Counted from the first letter of the stretch, positions 17,845 through 26,936 are shown. The stretch is DNA of 64,000 bases from Vagococcus allomyrinae (GCF_017829975.1 NZ_JAEEGA010000022.1:1-64000); one strand, 5' to 3'. Translations and numbers: made by a program. The notes: generated by a model from the letters alone, not told the origin.

Positions 17845-18411
17845 ATGAGTAACTTAATTAACAAACAATTATTTGATTTCGAAACAGATGCATACCGTCA
17901 AGGTGAATTTCTTAAAGTGACCACTGAAGATGTATTAGGCAAATGGAGTATTTTCTTTTTCTATCCAGCAGATTTTTCTTTTGTATGTCCAACAGAACTA
18001 GGGGACGTACAAGATCATTATAAAGAGATCCAAGCAGCAGATTGTGAAGTCTATTCAGTGTCGACAGATAGTCACTTTGTTCACAAAGCTTGGGCTGACG
18101 CAACAGATACTATTGGACGCCTTGAGTATACGATGCTCGCTGATCCAAATGGCAAAATATCTCGTTTCTTTGGTGTTATGGATGAAGAAGCAGGTCAGGC
18201 TTTCCGTGGATCATTTATCGTTAATCCTCGCGGCGAAATCAAAGCTTATGAAATCCACGATATGGGCATTGGCCGTAATGCGGAAGAACTTGTGAGAAAA
18301 TTAGAAGCAGCTGTCTTTGTTGAAGAGCATGGTGATCAAGTTTGCCCAGCAAATTGGAAACCAGGTGAAGACACCATTGCGCCGAGTTTAGATTTAGTAG
18401 GCAAAATCTAG
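17845..18411 (+). CDS. ahpC: Peroxiredoxin AhpC
   Basis: Reduces hydrogen peroxide and organic hydroperoxides in the cytoplasm. The 188-residue protein is a typical 2-Cys peroxiredoxin with peroxidatic Cys48 in PADFSFVCPTE and resolving Cys167 in VCPANWKPG, the length and motifs of AhpC1. The start follows AAAAGGAG. ahpF lies 80 bases downstream and recycles it with NADH; a hairpin-like GGCTCTACC/GGAGCC segment in the gap may reduce but not block read-through. Confidence 0.96.
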   Translation: MSNLINKQLFDFETDAYRQGEFLKVTTEDVLGKWSIFFFYPADFSFVCPTELGDVQDHYKEIQAADCEVYSVSTDSHFVHKAWADATDTIGRLEYTMLADPNGKISRFFGVMDEEAGQAFRGSFIVNPRGEIKAYEIHDMGIGRNAEELVRKLEAAVFVEEHGDQVCPANWKPGEDTIAPSLDLVGKI

Positions 18412-18491
18412 TCTAGTCATTATACTGAAGGCTCTACCTGAGAAATCATGGCGGAGCCTTTTCTTAAGAAAAAAGGAAAGAGGGTTATCAT

Positions 18492-20174
18492 GTGAGTGAA
18501 CATATTTATGATTTGGTCGTGATTGGGGCTGGCTCAGCAGCACTTTCAGCAGGGATTTATGCTGGTCGTTCAATGATGGACGTCTTAATTATTGAAAAAG
18601 ATAAGATTGGTGGTCAGGTTACCACCACATCCAGCATCGTTAACTATCCAGGCTTACGCAATGGAACAGGTCCAGCTATGATGGAAGAGATGCGGTTACA
18701 AGCGGCCGATTTTGGAGCGGAGTTTGTGGCGGATGAAATTGTGGCAGTTGATTTATCTGGAGAAGTGAAAGAGTTAAAGGGAAAATCTGGCAAACGCTAT
18801 CAAGCACGTTCAGTAATGATTGCAACAGGTGCTTCACCAAATAAAATTGGCTTTCCCGGTGAGGTTGAATTTACTGGCCGAGGAATTGGTTATTGTTCAA
18901 CCTGCGATGGGGAGTTCTTTACTGGTTTGGATATTTTTGTACTTGGTGGCGGCTATGCAGCCGCAGAGGAAGCCGTCTTTCTAACACGCTTTGGTAAAAA
19001 AGTTCACATGATTATTCGCGAACCTGATTTTACTTGTGCGGAAATGACCGCTAATCAGGCGAAAAATCATCCGAAGATCGACATTGTCTACAACACAGAA
19101 GTAAAAGAAATTAGTGGGGATGGTTTATTACAGAAAGCGGTTTTTGTAAATAACCAGACTGGAGAAGAAACTGTATTTGAGGCCGATCAATCCGACGGGT
19201 CTTTTGGAATGTTTGTCTTTGCTGGAAATAAACCAAATACCGCTATTTTTAAAGAGCAGATTGACATGACGCCACAAGGATTTATCCCAACAAATGAAAA
19301 TATGGAAACCAATATCCCTGGGGTTTATGCAATTGGAGATTTACGGGTTAAGGAGTTGCGCCAAATTGTGACTGCTGTAGCAGATGGGGCGATTGCAGCC
19401 ACGAAAGCACAGCAGTACGTAAATGAAGAAAAAGAACGGTTGGGTATTCCAGTCACTCATAAGGAAATTAAAACAGTTAATGGAGAACCAACAACTTCGG
19501 CAACATCAGCAGCGGCGGCAAGCTCTGAACCAGCGAAAAAAGGAGAGTGGTTCCCAGCAGCAATGAAAGAACAGCTAAAAGGAATCTTTGGGAAATTGAC
19601 CAAGGTCGTTACCTTGAAAAATATCTTAGATGCTAGCAATCCTAAAACGATGGAACTCTCTAGTTTTATTGACGAAATCAGTACCTTAAGTGACAAAATC
19701 GTGGTGAAAAATATTTCCCGTGGGGATGATGGGGCGTTAGAAAGTGCCATGAATTTGGAACGATTGCCAGCTACAGCTTTGTTTAATGAAGCTGGTGAGT
19801 ATACCGGCATTAAATTTAGTGGCATTCCCAGCGGTCATGAGCTAAATTCATTTGTTTTGGCCATTTATAATGTGGGGAGTGAAGGTCAAGCGTTGGCTGA
19901 AGGTCAACTGGAAAAAATCCAGGACTTGCCTAAAACCAAAGTTCAAATCTGTGTCTCGCTAACTTGTCACTATTGTCCAGATGTAGTGGCGGCTTGTCAG
20001 CGAATTGCAGCAGCTAATCACAATATTGAAGCAGAAATGATTGATACGGCACTATTTCCAGAATTGAAAAAAGAGAAAAAAATCATGAGTGTTCCCGCTA
20101 TGATTATTAATGATCAAAAAGTGGTTTTTGGTGCAAAAAATATGGATGAAATTTTAGCAGAATTAGCAAACTAA
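18492..20174 (+). CDS. ahpF: AhpF-type peroxiredoxin reductase, permuted domain order
   Basis: The 560-residue flavoprotein begins directly with a thioredoxin-reductase module: FAD motif GAGSAALSAGIYAG near 12 and redox pair Cys135/Cys138 in YCSTCDGEFF. A linker rich in Ala, Ser and Lys follows at about 330-345. The C-terminal half is a tandem thioredoxin-fold module with Cys492/Cys495 in LTCHYCPDVV. In enterobacterial AhpF that module is N-terminal, so the order is swapped. The swapped form is known from enterococci. Start is GTG 18492 after AAAGAGGG; the ATG two bases earlier is out of frame and stops at once. Confidence 0.92.
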   Translation: MSEHIYDLVVIGAGSAALSAGIYAGRSMMDVLIIEKDKIGGQVTTTSSIVNYPGLRNGTGPAMMEEMRLQAADFGAEFVADEIVAVDLSGEVKELKGKSGKRYQARSVMIATGASPNKIGFPGEVEFTGRGIGYCSTCDGEFFTGLDIFVLGGGYAAAEEAVFLTRFGKKVHMIIREPDFTCAEMTANQAKNHPKIDIVYNTEVKEISGDGLLQKAVFVNNQTGEETVFEADQSDGSFGMFVFAGNKPNTAIFKEQIDMTPQGFIPTNENMETNIPGVYAIGDLRVKELRQIVTAVADGAIAATKAQQYVNEEKERLGIPVTHKEIKTVNGEPTTSATSAAAASSEPAKKGEWFPAAMKEQLKGIFGKLTKVVTLKNILDASNPKTMELSSFIDEISTLSDKIVVKNISRGDDGALESAMNLERLPATALFNEAGEYTGIKFSGIPSGHELNSFVLAIYNVGSEGQALAEGQLEKIQDLPKTKVQICVSLTCHYCPDVVAACQRIAAANHNIEAEMIDTALFPELKKEKKIMSVPAMIINDQKVVFGAKNMDEILAELAN

Positions 20175-20184
20175 TAAATGGCTG

Positions 20185-20213
20185 AACACCTATCGGAGCT
20201 GATAGGTGTTTTT
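20185..20213 (+). terminator. Terminator of ahpCF
   Basis: AACACCTATC (20185-20194) pairs with GATAGGTGTT (20201-20210), followed by T. Confidence 0.85.
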
Positions 20214-20310
20214 CTCATGCTATTTTAATGTGGGTTTATGGTTAATCAAGCCTTTCCTGGGTGTTTGACCAGGAATAACTGGGAAAAATGGAAGAGAATG
20301 ACACTTTTTT

Positions 20311-20359
20311 AATGAAAATTTCATTTTATTATTAAAACCTCATTAAAAAATGGTATACT
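20311..20359 (+). promoter_or_regulatory. thrC promoter region with an inverted repeat
   Basis: The -10 TATACT (20354-20359) is extended by TGG, with only a poor -35 (ATTAAA, 20331). The perfect inverted repeat AATGAAA-A-TTTCATT (20311-20325) lies just upstream and may be an operator. Confidence 0.5.
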
Positions 20360-20398
20360 AAAAGCATTATTATTTTAGATGAAAAGGGGTTTTCATAG

Positions 20399-21892
20399 AT
20401 GTCATTAAATTATCAAAGTACGCGGGATAAAAAAAATCAAGTAACCGCCTCTCAAGCGATTCTTCAGGGATTGGCTATTGATGGCGGACTGTATGTTCCT
20501 ACCGAACTCCCAATACTGAACTTGGACTTTAAAAAGTTGGCGAAAATGAGTTATCAAGATGTTGCTTATTTAGTCATGAAAGAGTTTTTGACGGATTTCA
20601 CGGAAAGTGAGCTAACACATTGTATCAAGTCTGCTTACGATCATAAATTTGCCGATGAAAAAATTGCACCGTTAAGAAAAGTTGGCAAAGATTATTATTT
20701 GGAACTTTTCCACGGTTCTACGATAGCCTTTAAAGATATGGCGTTGTCAATCTTACCTTATCTTATGACCACGGCGGCTAAAAAGAACCAAGTTGATCAG
20801 GAAATTGTTATTTTGACTGCCACATCAGGTGATACTGGGAAAGCTGCTATGGCTGGTTTTGCTGATGTTCCAGGGACAAAAATTATCGTTTTTTATCCAA
20901 AGAACGGAGTTAGCCCAATTCAAGAAAAGCAAATGGTCACACAAGCAGGAAAAAATACTTGGGTAGTGGGAATCACTGGGAATTTTGATGATGCTCAGAC
21001 CAATGTGAAGGAAATGTTTAACAATCAGGAATTGAAAAAAGTAATGGCGAATAATGGCAAACAATTTTCTTCAGCTAATTCGATTAATATTGGTCGTCTC
21101 GTGCCTCAAATTGTGTATTATGTATACGCGTATGCTCAATTGGTAGCCAGTGGGGAAATTACCGTGGGAGATGAAATTAATGTGTCCGTCCCAACAGGCA
21201 ATTTTGGAAATATCCTAGCTGCGTACTATGCCCAACAAATTGGCGTGCCGATCAATAAATTAGTCTGTGCCTCAAATGAAAATAATGTGCTGGCCGATTT
21301 TTTACGATCAGGTACATATAATCGCAACCGAGAGTTTATGGTAACGAGTTCACCTTCAATGGATATTTTAGTATCCAGTAATTTGGAACGCTTGTTATTC
21401 CATGTGGCGAATAATGATGATAAACAAACAAAAGCCTTGATGGACAGCTTGTTGGCTGTAGGAAAGTACAGTATTACTCAAGAAATGTCAGAAGGGTTAA
21501 CAGACTTTTATGGAGATTTTGCCACTGAAGAAGAAGCCGCTGCTGAACTTAAGCAGGTATTTAAACAAGAGGAGTATACCTTGGATCCTCATACAGCGGT
21601 AGCCGCCGCTGTTTATGATCAGTACCGAGAAGCAACTGGTGATAAGCATCCTACGGTGATCGTGTCAACGGCTAGTCCTTACAAATTTCCACGAGCCGTC
21701 GTAAGGGCTCTGACAGGTGAGGTGGCGGAAAGTACAGATGATTTTGAGTTAGTGACGCAATTAGCGGCTATTTCTGAATTGGAAATCCCTTCAGCTGTGA
21801 GTGAATTAGTAACGGCCAAGGTTAGACATGATATTGTGGTGGAATCAACATACATGCAGGAAACGGTGGAATCAATATTAAAGTTAAGTTAA
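20399..21892 (+). CDS. thrC: Threonine synthase
   Basis: Converts O-phosphohomoserine to threonine with pyridoxal phosphate. The 497-residue protein is of the long (yeast/E. coli-like) class. It has an N-terminal YQSTRDKKNQVTASQAILQGLA, the PLP lysine in HGSTIAFKDMAL near residue 112, TATSGDTGKAA near 141 and VSVPTGNFGNILAAY near 262. The start follows AAAAGGGG. It is unlinked to hom-thrB, which lie 29 kb downstream. An ASCH gene follows after 12 bases. Confidence 0.95.
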   Translation: MSLNYQSTRDKKNQVTASQAILQGLAIDGGLYVPTELPILNLDFKKLAKMSYQDVAYLVMKEFLTDFTESELTHCIKSAYDHKFADEKIAPLRKVGKDYYLELFHGSTIAFKDMALSILPYLMTTAAKKNQVDQEIVILTATSGDTGKAAMAGFADVPGTKIIVFYPKNGVSPIQEKQMVTQAGKNTWVVGITGNFDDAQTNVKEMFNNQELKKVMANNGKQFSSANSINIGRLVPQIVYYVYAYAQLVASGEITVGDEINVSVPTGNFGNILAAYYAQQIGVPINKLVCASNENNVLADFLRSGTYNRNREFMVTSSPSMDILVSSNLERLLFHVANNDDKQTKALMDSLLAVGKYSITQEMSEGLTDFYGDFATEEEAAAELKQVFKQEEYTLDPHTAVAAAVYDQYREATGDKHPTVIVSTASPYKFPRAVVRALTGEVAESTDDFELVTQLAAISELEIPSAVSELVTAKVRHDIVVESTYMQETVESILKLS

Positions 21893-21904
21893 GGAGTTTT
21901 GATA

Positions 21905-22366
21905 ATGACCAAGCAAAGTCAGATTGAGTCGTTTTGGCAAAGATTTTTAGCTAGTTTTAATTTCAGTTCTCAGATAACGTATGAGGCATGGTCTTTTGGA
22001 GACAGTCCTGAGATGGCCGATGAGCTACTAGGTCTCGTGTTAGAGGGAATTAAAACAGCAACGGCTAGTGCTTTTATTGTTTATGAGTGTGATCGAGAAC
22101 CGATACCAGAAGTTGGCTCATATAGTATTTGTCTAGATGGAAATGACGTGCCACGATGTGTGATTCAAACAATCGCTGTCAAAACAGTGCCTTTTAAGGA
22201 GATTTCTCCAGAGGATGCTTATCAAGAAGGGGAAGGTGATCGTAGTCTTGCCTATTGGCGACGCGTGCATCAGGATTTTTGGGAGAGAGAGTTAGTCAGC
22301 TATCCAGTGACTTTTTCTGAAGAATTATTAGTAGTTTACGAAGAATTTAAGGTTGTTTATCAGTAA
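21905..22366 (+). CDS. ASCH-domain protein
   Basis: The 153-residue protein shows the ASCH pattern: AWSFGDSPEMADELLGLVLEGIKTATASAF, then PEVGSYSICLDGNDVPRCVIQT and EGEGDRSLAYWRRVHQDFW, in which Lys, Asp-Arg and Trp positions are family hallmarks. ASCH proteins of this type bind RNA or act on modified nucleosides; the substrate is unknown here. ATG 21905 has AAGGAG 8 bases upstream. It is probably co-transcribed with thrC, though the functional link is unclear, and ends at a terminator. Confidence 0.85.
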   Translation: MTKQSQIESFWQRFLASFNFSSQITYEAWSFGDSPEMADELLGLVLEGIKTATASAFIVYECDREPIPEVGSYSICLDGNDVPRCVIQTIAVKTVPFKEISPEDAYQEGEGDRSLAYWRRVHQDFWERELVSYPVTFSEELLVVYEEFKVVYQ

Positions 22367-22375
22367 AGGGGGCAG

Positions 22376-22407
22376 GGCTGGATTGTATCTGACAATCTGG
22401 TCTTTTT
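22376..22407 (+). terminator. Terminator after the ASCH gene
   Basis: GGGCTGGATTGT pairs with ACAATCTGGTCT across the loop ATCTG, with several G-U pairs, then T5. Confidence 0.65.
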
Positions 22408-22479
22408 CTTTTCAGTTGACAGTATCATCTGAAGTGGAAAATAATAGCGAAATCTTAAGGGATTCGAAGGAGGAACAAA

Positions 22480-23217
22480 ATGACAAATCACTACGATGAT
22501 GAGCAGTTTTTTAAGGCTTATCAAGAGATGGATCGATCCAAATATGGCCTAGAAAGTGCTGGCGAGTGGCACGAGTTACAAAAACTGTTACCTGATTTTT
22601 CAGGAAAACGGGTACTGGATTTAGGCTGCGGCTATGGTTGGCATTGTCGATATGCCGTCGATCAAGGGGCGACTTATGTTTTAGGCATTGATTTATCGAA
22701 AAAAATGTTGGCTAAAGCTAGAGAAATGACGGATTCGCCAAAGATTGTGTATCAGGAGGGAGACCTGCAAGAACTTGATAAATTGACGGAGTCCTTTGAT
22801 GTTGTTATTAGCTCCTTGGCCATTCATTATGTCGCCGATTTTGGCAAGCTTGTGACTCATGTCAATCGCTTGTTAGTGCCTGGCGGGCAGTTTATTTTTT
22901 CGGTGGAACATCCCGTCTTTACCGCAGAAGGCAAGCAAGAATGGTGCTATGACAATGAAGGGCAGCTCAAGCATTGGCCAGTGGATAACTATTATATAGA
23001 GGGGCAGCGCCAAAGTCGTTTTTTAGGACAAGAAATTGTCAAGTACCATAAAACCTTAACAACCTATTTAAATACCCTGCTAATCAATGGCTTTCAGTTG
23101 AATCAGATTGTGGAGCCACAGCCGAGCCAGGAATTGTTAAGGAAAAACCCTGAGCTGAAAGAGGAATTACGACGGCCGATGATGTTATTGGTCTCAGCAG
23201 AAGCCAAAGAAAGCTAA
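22480..23217 (+). CDS. Class I SAM-dependent methyltransferase
   Basis: The 245-residue protein has SAM motif I VLDLGCGYGWHCRYA near residue 46, an acidic loop GIDLSKKMLAKARE near 70, motif II-like FDVVISSLAIHYV near 106, and a C-terminal region similar to UbiE/Coq5-like small-molecule methyltransferases. Substrate is not predictable. The start follows AAGGAGGA. Its stop codon is 1-2 bases from the left end of repeat copy B. Confidence 0.83.
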   Translation: MTNHYDDEQFFKAYQEMDRSKYGLESAGEWHELQKLLPDFSGKRVLDLGCGYGWHCRYAVDQGATYVLGIDLSKKMLAKAREMTDSPKIVYQEGDLQELDKLTESFDVVISSLAIHYVADFGKLVTHVNRLLVPGGQFIFSVEHPVFTAEGKQEWCYDNEGQLKHWPVDNYYIEGQRQSRFLGQEIVKYHKTLTTYLNTLLINGFQLNQIVEPQPSQELLRKNPELKEELRRPMMLLVSAEAKES

Positions 23218-23218
23218 T

Positions 23219-23471
23219 AAGAAAAGCTGAACGAGGCGTTGCCGTTGCTCATATTGCTTTACTTCGTCCTTCAAAGCTTAGTGCTTTACTACGTTGTCCC
23301 TTATCTCTAACAAATAAATTTGTAAGTATAATGGCTCTGCGTTCCGATCTCATCAATTGCTATACGCTGAAGCGTATAGCAATTGATGGTCGAAGAGAAG
23401 CGTGGTGGTGCCTCGTGAAGCTGGCTCCAAACTACGATATCGAGAAAGTTTTATACTTTCCTATAAAGTCA
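23219..23471 (+). repeat. Dispersed repeat, copy B (fullest copy)
   Basis: About 253 bases between the stop of the methyltransferase gene and the asparaginase terminator. It shares its left end (GAACGAGGCGTTGCCGTTGC) with 53421-53564, its middle and right end with the complement of 16513-16760, and its right end (CCAAACTACGATAT, TATACTTTCC) with all copies. It contains a perfect 18-bp inverted repeat (23351-23368 with 23371-23388) with a 2-base GA centre. The open frame across it is not a credible gene. Confidence 0.87.
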
Positions 23472-23473
23472 AA

Positions 23474-23500
23474 AAGGGGAGGATGCGAAGCCCTTCCCTT
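23474..23500. terminator. Bidirectional terminator, mainly for asparaginase
   Basis: AAGGGGAGG (23474-23482) pairs with CCTTCCCTT (23492-23500). A5 on the left gives a T-run for the minus-strand gene. Repeat copy B abuts that T-run. Confidence 0.75.
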
Positions 23501-23506
23501 AAAAGT

Positions 23507-24481
23507 TTATACTTGTTCGATCATAAAATGAGCTAGTTCAGTCGAGTCCAAATGGGCATTAAGGGCGACTAAAAGTTTGATGCGGGCTTTTTGACTATTC
23601 AGGCCATTACAGAAAAGAACCCCTTTCTCCTCTAATTGAATACCGCCACCCTCATAATCGTAAACCCCTTCAGCAATGCCGTTGAAACAACGGGAAACAA
23701 GCACGATGGGCACACCTTCCGCCAATAAACTGTCAATGGCGGGAATAGTTTGAGGAGGAAGATTCCCTGCTCCCAAGGCTTCAATTACTAAACCGTCAAT
23801 TTGGCTGGCGGACAGTAAGTCCAAGAGACTTGTTCCCATTCCAGCATAGGCTTTAACGATCGGAATGCGACCCTTAACTGAGGAGATGTCCATTGTGTGG
23901 GTAGTGATTAATTGTTGATAAAAACTAACCTTGTGTTTATTCACTAAGCCGATGGGGCCAAAAGTTGGCGTTCTAAAAGTGGCAACATTGGTTGTGTGGG
24001 TTTTAGTCACATAACGGGCAGTATGGATTTCATCATTCATTACTACTAAGGTTCCTTTGTTTGCCGCTTCATCACTAGCAGCCACGCGTACCGCCGTCAT
24101 GTAATTATATAAACCGTCGGAGCCAACTTCGTTACTAGAGCGCATCGCACCGGTAATGACAATGGGTAATGTGTCTCCAATCGTGATATCTAAAAAATAC
24201 GCTGTTTCTTCAAGCGTATCAGTTCCATGAGTGATCACTACACCGCTGATTCCTTCAGTGATACCCAGTAAAATCCGCTCTTTTAATGATAGCATGTGTT
24301 CCGGTGTGATATGTGGAGAAGGAACGTAAAAAAAATCTTCGACAACCAGCTCTAAATTGTGGTCAACAATTGTCGGTAAATCTAAGAGTGGGTTTCTTCC
24401 TTCTGTCGAAACGGCTTTTGTTTCAGTATCCTCAGACATTGCAATCGTACCACCGGTATGAAGAACTAATATTTTTTTCAT
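23507..24481 (-). CDS. ansA: L-asparaginase (type I, cytoplasmic)
   Basis: Hydrolyses asparagine to aspartate and ammonia. The 324-residue protein has both catalytic triad segments: VLHTGGTIAMS at the N-terminus and VITHGTDTLEETAYF near residue 82, plus TGAMRSSNEVGSDG near 110. There is no signal peptide. The minus-strand start at 24481 follows GAGGTTAG. A -10 TATAAT with TGT extension lies at 24518-24523 on the minus strand. It converges with the methyltransferase gene. Confidence 0.92.
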   Translation of the reverse strand: MKKILVLHTGGTIAMSEDTETKAVSTEGRNPLLDLPTIVDHNLELVVEDFFYVPSPHITPEHMLSLKERILLGITEGISGVVITHGTDTLEETAYFLDITIGDTLPIVITGAMRSSNEVGSDGLYNYMTAVRVAASDEAANKGTLVVMNDEIHTARYVTKTHTTNVATFRTPTFGPIGLVNKHKVSFYQQLITTHTMDISSVKGRIPIVKAYAGMGTSLLDLLSASQIDGLVIEALGAGNLPPQTIPAIDSLLAEGVPIVLVSRCFNGIAEGVYDYEGGGIQLEEKGVLFCNGLNSQKARIKLLVALNAHLDSTELAHFMIEQV

Positions 24482-24600
24482 GACTAACCTCAGCTTTCCA
24501 GTTTTCTGTGCAAACTCATTATAACAAATTCGTCACTTAATGACTTGTTTTTGCTAAACAAATTAAGATTGTGTAAAATGTATATGAGAGGGTGGGAAAA

Positions 24601-25434
24601 ATGATTAACATCGGATTAACAACCTGGTCGGAACATACCAGTTTACTCAAAAAGATAAAACCAACCTTAGGAGAATACGCCTCAAAATTGCCAGTTGTTG
24701 AGATAGATAATCCTTTTTATGGCATACCTAGTCCTAAGACCTTTGAAAATTGGGAAAGCCAAACCCCAGATGGGTTTAAATTTTTAGTTAAAGCCAATCA
24801 GGCCATGACCTTACAAACTTCATGGGAAGATTATTACGAATCGGAGCGTTCACTATACGAAGTGTACCGAAAGGCGATTGCCCCTTTATCAAGAACTAAC
24901 AAATTAGAAGCGATATTATGTCAATTTCCAGCTATGTTTGATTGTACTAAAGAGAATATTTTACATCTTCGTCGAATGCGTCATTTTTTAGGTGATCTAC
25001 CCCTTAGTATAGAGTTGCGGCATCCCAGCTGGTACGAACCTCAATATCTCCAACAAACACTGGCGTTTATGCGAGCACATGAATTTATTTTATTGACGAT
25101 CGATGAGCCACAAGTACAGGATCGCTCGATTCCTTTTTATCCGATTGTGACTCACCCTGACAAAGCGATCTTTCGTCTTCATGGACGTTATAAAGATGGT
25201 TGGTTAGCTAAAGGGGATGATTGGCGTAAGAGACGAACCCTTTATCGATACAATCAGGAGGAACTGGAAGAGATAAAAGAAGCAGTTATTAAAGTCGCGA
25301 GTCAAGTTAAAACGACGACCATTATTTTTAATAATAACTCTGGTGGTGACGCAGCTGATAATGCTCTGGCGTTAAAAGAGTTATTAGCGATTGACTACTC
25401 AGGGTTGAACCCGGAGCAGATTGATTTATTTTAG
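24601..25434 (+). CDS. DUF72 (YecE-like) family protein
   Basis: The 277-residue TIM-barrel-like protein has the DUF72 landmarks: INIGLTTWSEH at the N-terminus, VEIDNPFYGIPSPKTFENWESQTPDGFKF near 40, SIELRHPSWY near 140 and FNNNSGGDAADNALALKELL near the end. The function of DUF72 is unknown. ATG 24601 after GAGAGGGTGG is preferred to a GTG at 24592. It is followed after 10 bases by a Cof-type phosphatase and then a MazG-like gene, forming a probable three-gene housekeeping operon. Confidence 0.88.
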   Translation: MINIGLTTWSEHTSLLKKIKPTLGEYASKLPVVEIDNPFYGIPSPKTFENWESQTPDGFKFLVKANQAMTLQTSWEDYYESERSLYEVYRKAIAPLSRTNKLEAILCQFPAMFDCTKENILHLRRMRHFLGDLPLSIELRHPSWYEPQYLQQTLAFMRAHEFILLTIDEPQVQDRSIPFYPIVTHPDKAIFRLHGRYKDGWLAKGDDWRKRRTLYRYNQEELEEIKEAVIKVASQVKTTTIIFNNNSGGDAADNALALKELLAIDYSGLNPEQIDLF

Positions 25435-25444
25435 GAGAGAGAGA

Positions 25445-26284
25445 ATGAAAATAAACGCGGTATTTTTCGATATCGATGGCACATTAGTGACCCATCAAGC
25501 AAAAGCCTTAGACTCTACTAAAGAGAGTATAACTCAATTAAAGTCACAGGGAATTATTTGTGGTTTGGCAACGGGGCGTGGTCCTGTGCGCCTTGACCAG
25601 CAAATTGATAAGCTAGCCTTAGACGTTTTTGTGACATACAATGGCCAATATGTTTACACCCGTGATCAAGTGCTTTATGCTAATGCCTTTCCAACAGAGT
25701 TAGTGGCCAAAATTGCGGCTTACTGTGATCAAAATAAACGACAAATTCTTTTTGGCAGTCATGACGAATTGGCTGGCAGTTCCATTATGAGTATCGGTCA
25801 AAAAGCCTGGGCCAAACGTCTACAGCGTTTTTTACCTAAAGCCCGGAATTCACTTTTCTTTAAGCAAGTTGCACAAAAAATAAGTCGAACGGGAAATAAG
25901 CAACGTTATCAAGATTTGCCAATCTTAAAAAAACCGATTTATCAGTGTGTGTTAATCAGCCCAGAAAGTGAGCAACCGATGTTGGAAAAATTGTTTCCTG
26001 AATGTAAGTTTACTCGTTCCAACCCTTATACGGTCGATATTATCATGAAGCAAAATTCCAAAAGTGTTGGTATTCAAATAGTGGGGAACCATTTAGGGTT
26101 TACACTTGATCAGTGTATGGCATTTGGAGATAGCTGGAATGACACAGAAATGTTGCAGTCAGTGGGGCTTGGCGTAGCGATGGGGAATGCGAATGAGGAC
26201 ATTAAGCTTCTGGCAGACTATGTTACGACTAGCAACACTGAGGATGGTATTTATAATGCCCTTCGTCATTACAAGATCATTTAA
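25445..26284 (+). CDS. Cof-type HAD-IIB phosphatase
   Basis: The 279-residue protein has HAD motif I VFFDIDGTLV near residue 6, motif II around GLATGRG near 40, a type IIB cap (about 85-190), a motif III Lys, and motif IV MAFGDSWNDTEML near 224. Members dephosphorylate sugar phosphates, flavins or PLP; substrate cannot be told. ATG 25445 follows AGGAGAGAGAG. Tight spacing with DUF72 and the MazG-like gene suggests co-transcription. Confidence 0.88.
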   Translation: MKINAVFFDIDGTLVTHQAKALDSTKESITQLKSQGIICGLATGRGPVRLDQQIDKLALDVFVTYNGQYVYTRDQVLYANAFPTELVAKIAAYCDQNKRQILFGSHDELAGSSIMSIGQKAWAKRLQRFLPKARNSLFFKQVAQKISRTGNKQRYQDLPILKKPIYQCVLISPESEQPMLEKLFPECKFTRSNPYTVDIIMKQNSKSVGIQIVGNHLGFTLDQCMAFGDSWNDTEMLQSVGLGVAMGNANEDIKLLADYVTTSNTEDGIYNALRHYKII

Positions 26285-26302
26285 TAGAAAGTAGGAATTT
26301 CG

Positions 26303-26803
26303 ATGAACCCATACGAACAGGCAAAAGACTTTCATGATAAATTTCATCCAAGTGAGAACCATCAACCAACCCTTTTCTCCCCTCAGGAAGCTGGCTATCG
26401 AGCAGGATTTAAAGCAGAAGAGTTAGTGGAGTTTTTATATGCCGCCGCTAATAACGATCAACAAGAATTTAAGGACTTAATTGAAGGTCTTAAAGAAAGT
26501 ATTGATCAAGCGGTGATAAAGATAGAGACGAAAGCTGAGCCAGTTGTGGACCCACTAGTTGAAGAGGTAGACGCGTTAATTGACACCCTGTATTTTACCT
26601 ACGGATCCTTTGTTTTGATGGGCGTAGATCCGACGGACTTATTTAATATTGTTCACGAGGCCAACATGGGGAAATTATTCCCAGATGGCATGCCTCACTT
26701 TCACCCTGTAACTGGAAAAGTGATGAAACCTGAAAATTGGGAGCGAGATTTCGCCCCGGAAAAGAAAATCAAATCAGAGCTGTTAAAACAAAGCAGAGAG
26801 TAA
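26303..26803 (+). CDS. MazG-like / phosphoribosyl-ATP pyrophosphohydrolase-like protein
   Basis: The 166-residue protein has a helical all-alpha NTP-PPase core: GFKAEELVEFLYAA with the EE pair near residue 38 and EEVDALIDTLYFTYG near 92, where the acidic residues would bind Mg. It ends with a conserved tail MGKLFPDGMPHFHPVTGKVMKPENW. The pattern fits house-cleaning nucleotide pyrophosphohydrolases of the PRA-PH branch rather than a histidine-biosynthesis enzyme, since no his genes are near. The start follows GTAGGAATT. Confidence 0.78.
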   Translation: MNPYEQAKDFHDKFHPSENHQPTLFSPQEAGYRAGFKAEELVEFLYAAANNDQQEFKDLIEGLKESIDQAVIKIETKAEPVVDPLVEEVDALIDTLYFTYGSFVLMGVDPTDLFNIVHEANMGKLFPDGMPHFHPVTGKVMKPENWERDFAPEKKIKSELLKQSRE

Positions 26804-26837
26804 AAAAACAAGTCCTTTTTTAAGGACTTGTTTTTTG
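26803..26837. terminator. Terminator of the DUF72-Cof-MazG unit
   Basis: AAAAAACAAGTCCTT (26803-26817) pairs perfectly with AAGGACTTGTTTTTT (26822-26836). It can act on both strands. Confidence 0.85.
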
Positions 26838-26896
26838 TAACGGTATCAATTTGTAGACTGTCTTTATGGTTGAAGCTTTTTTTTATGAAAGGGAAA

Positions 26897-26936
26897 CCCC
26901 TCTTGCGAGTCCTTTGAAAAGGACCTTCAAGAGGGG
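26897..26936. repeat. Long hairpin next to repeat copy C
   Basis: CCCCTCTTG and GTCCTTT pair with AAAGGAC and CAAGAGGGG, 16 pairs around a 3x3 internal loop with GA at the tip. The GA tip and position left of the conserved right end parallel the hairpin of copy B, but the stem sequence differs. Confidence 0.6.

Noticed and set aside
23331-23531. An open frame of 66 codons across repeat copy B
   Set aside because: It runs through the inverted repeat and the terminator, has no ribosome binding site and no family-like sequence.
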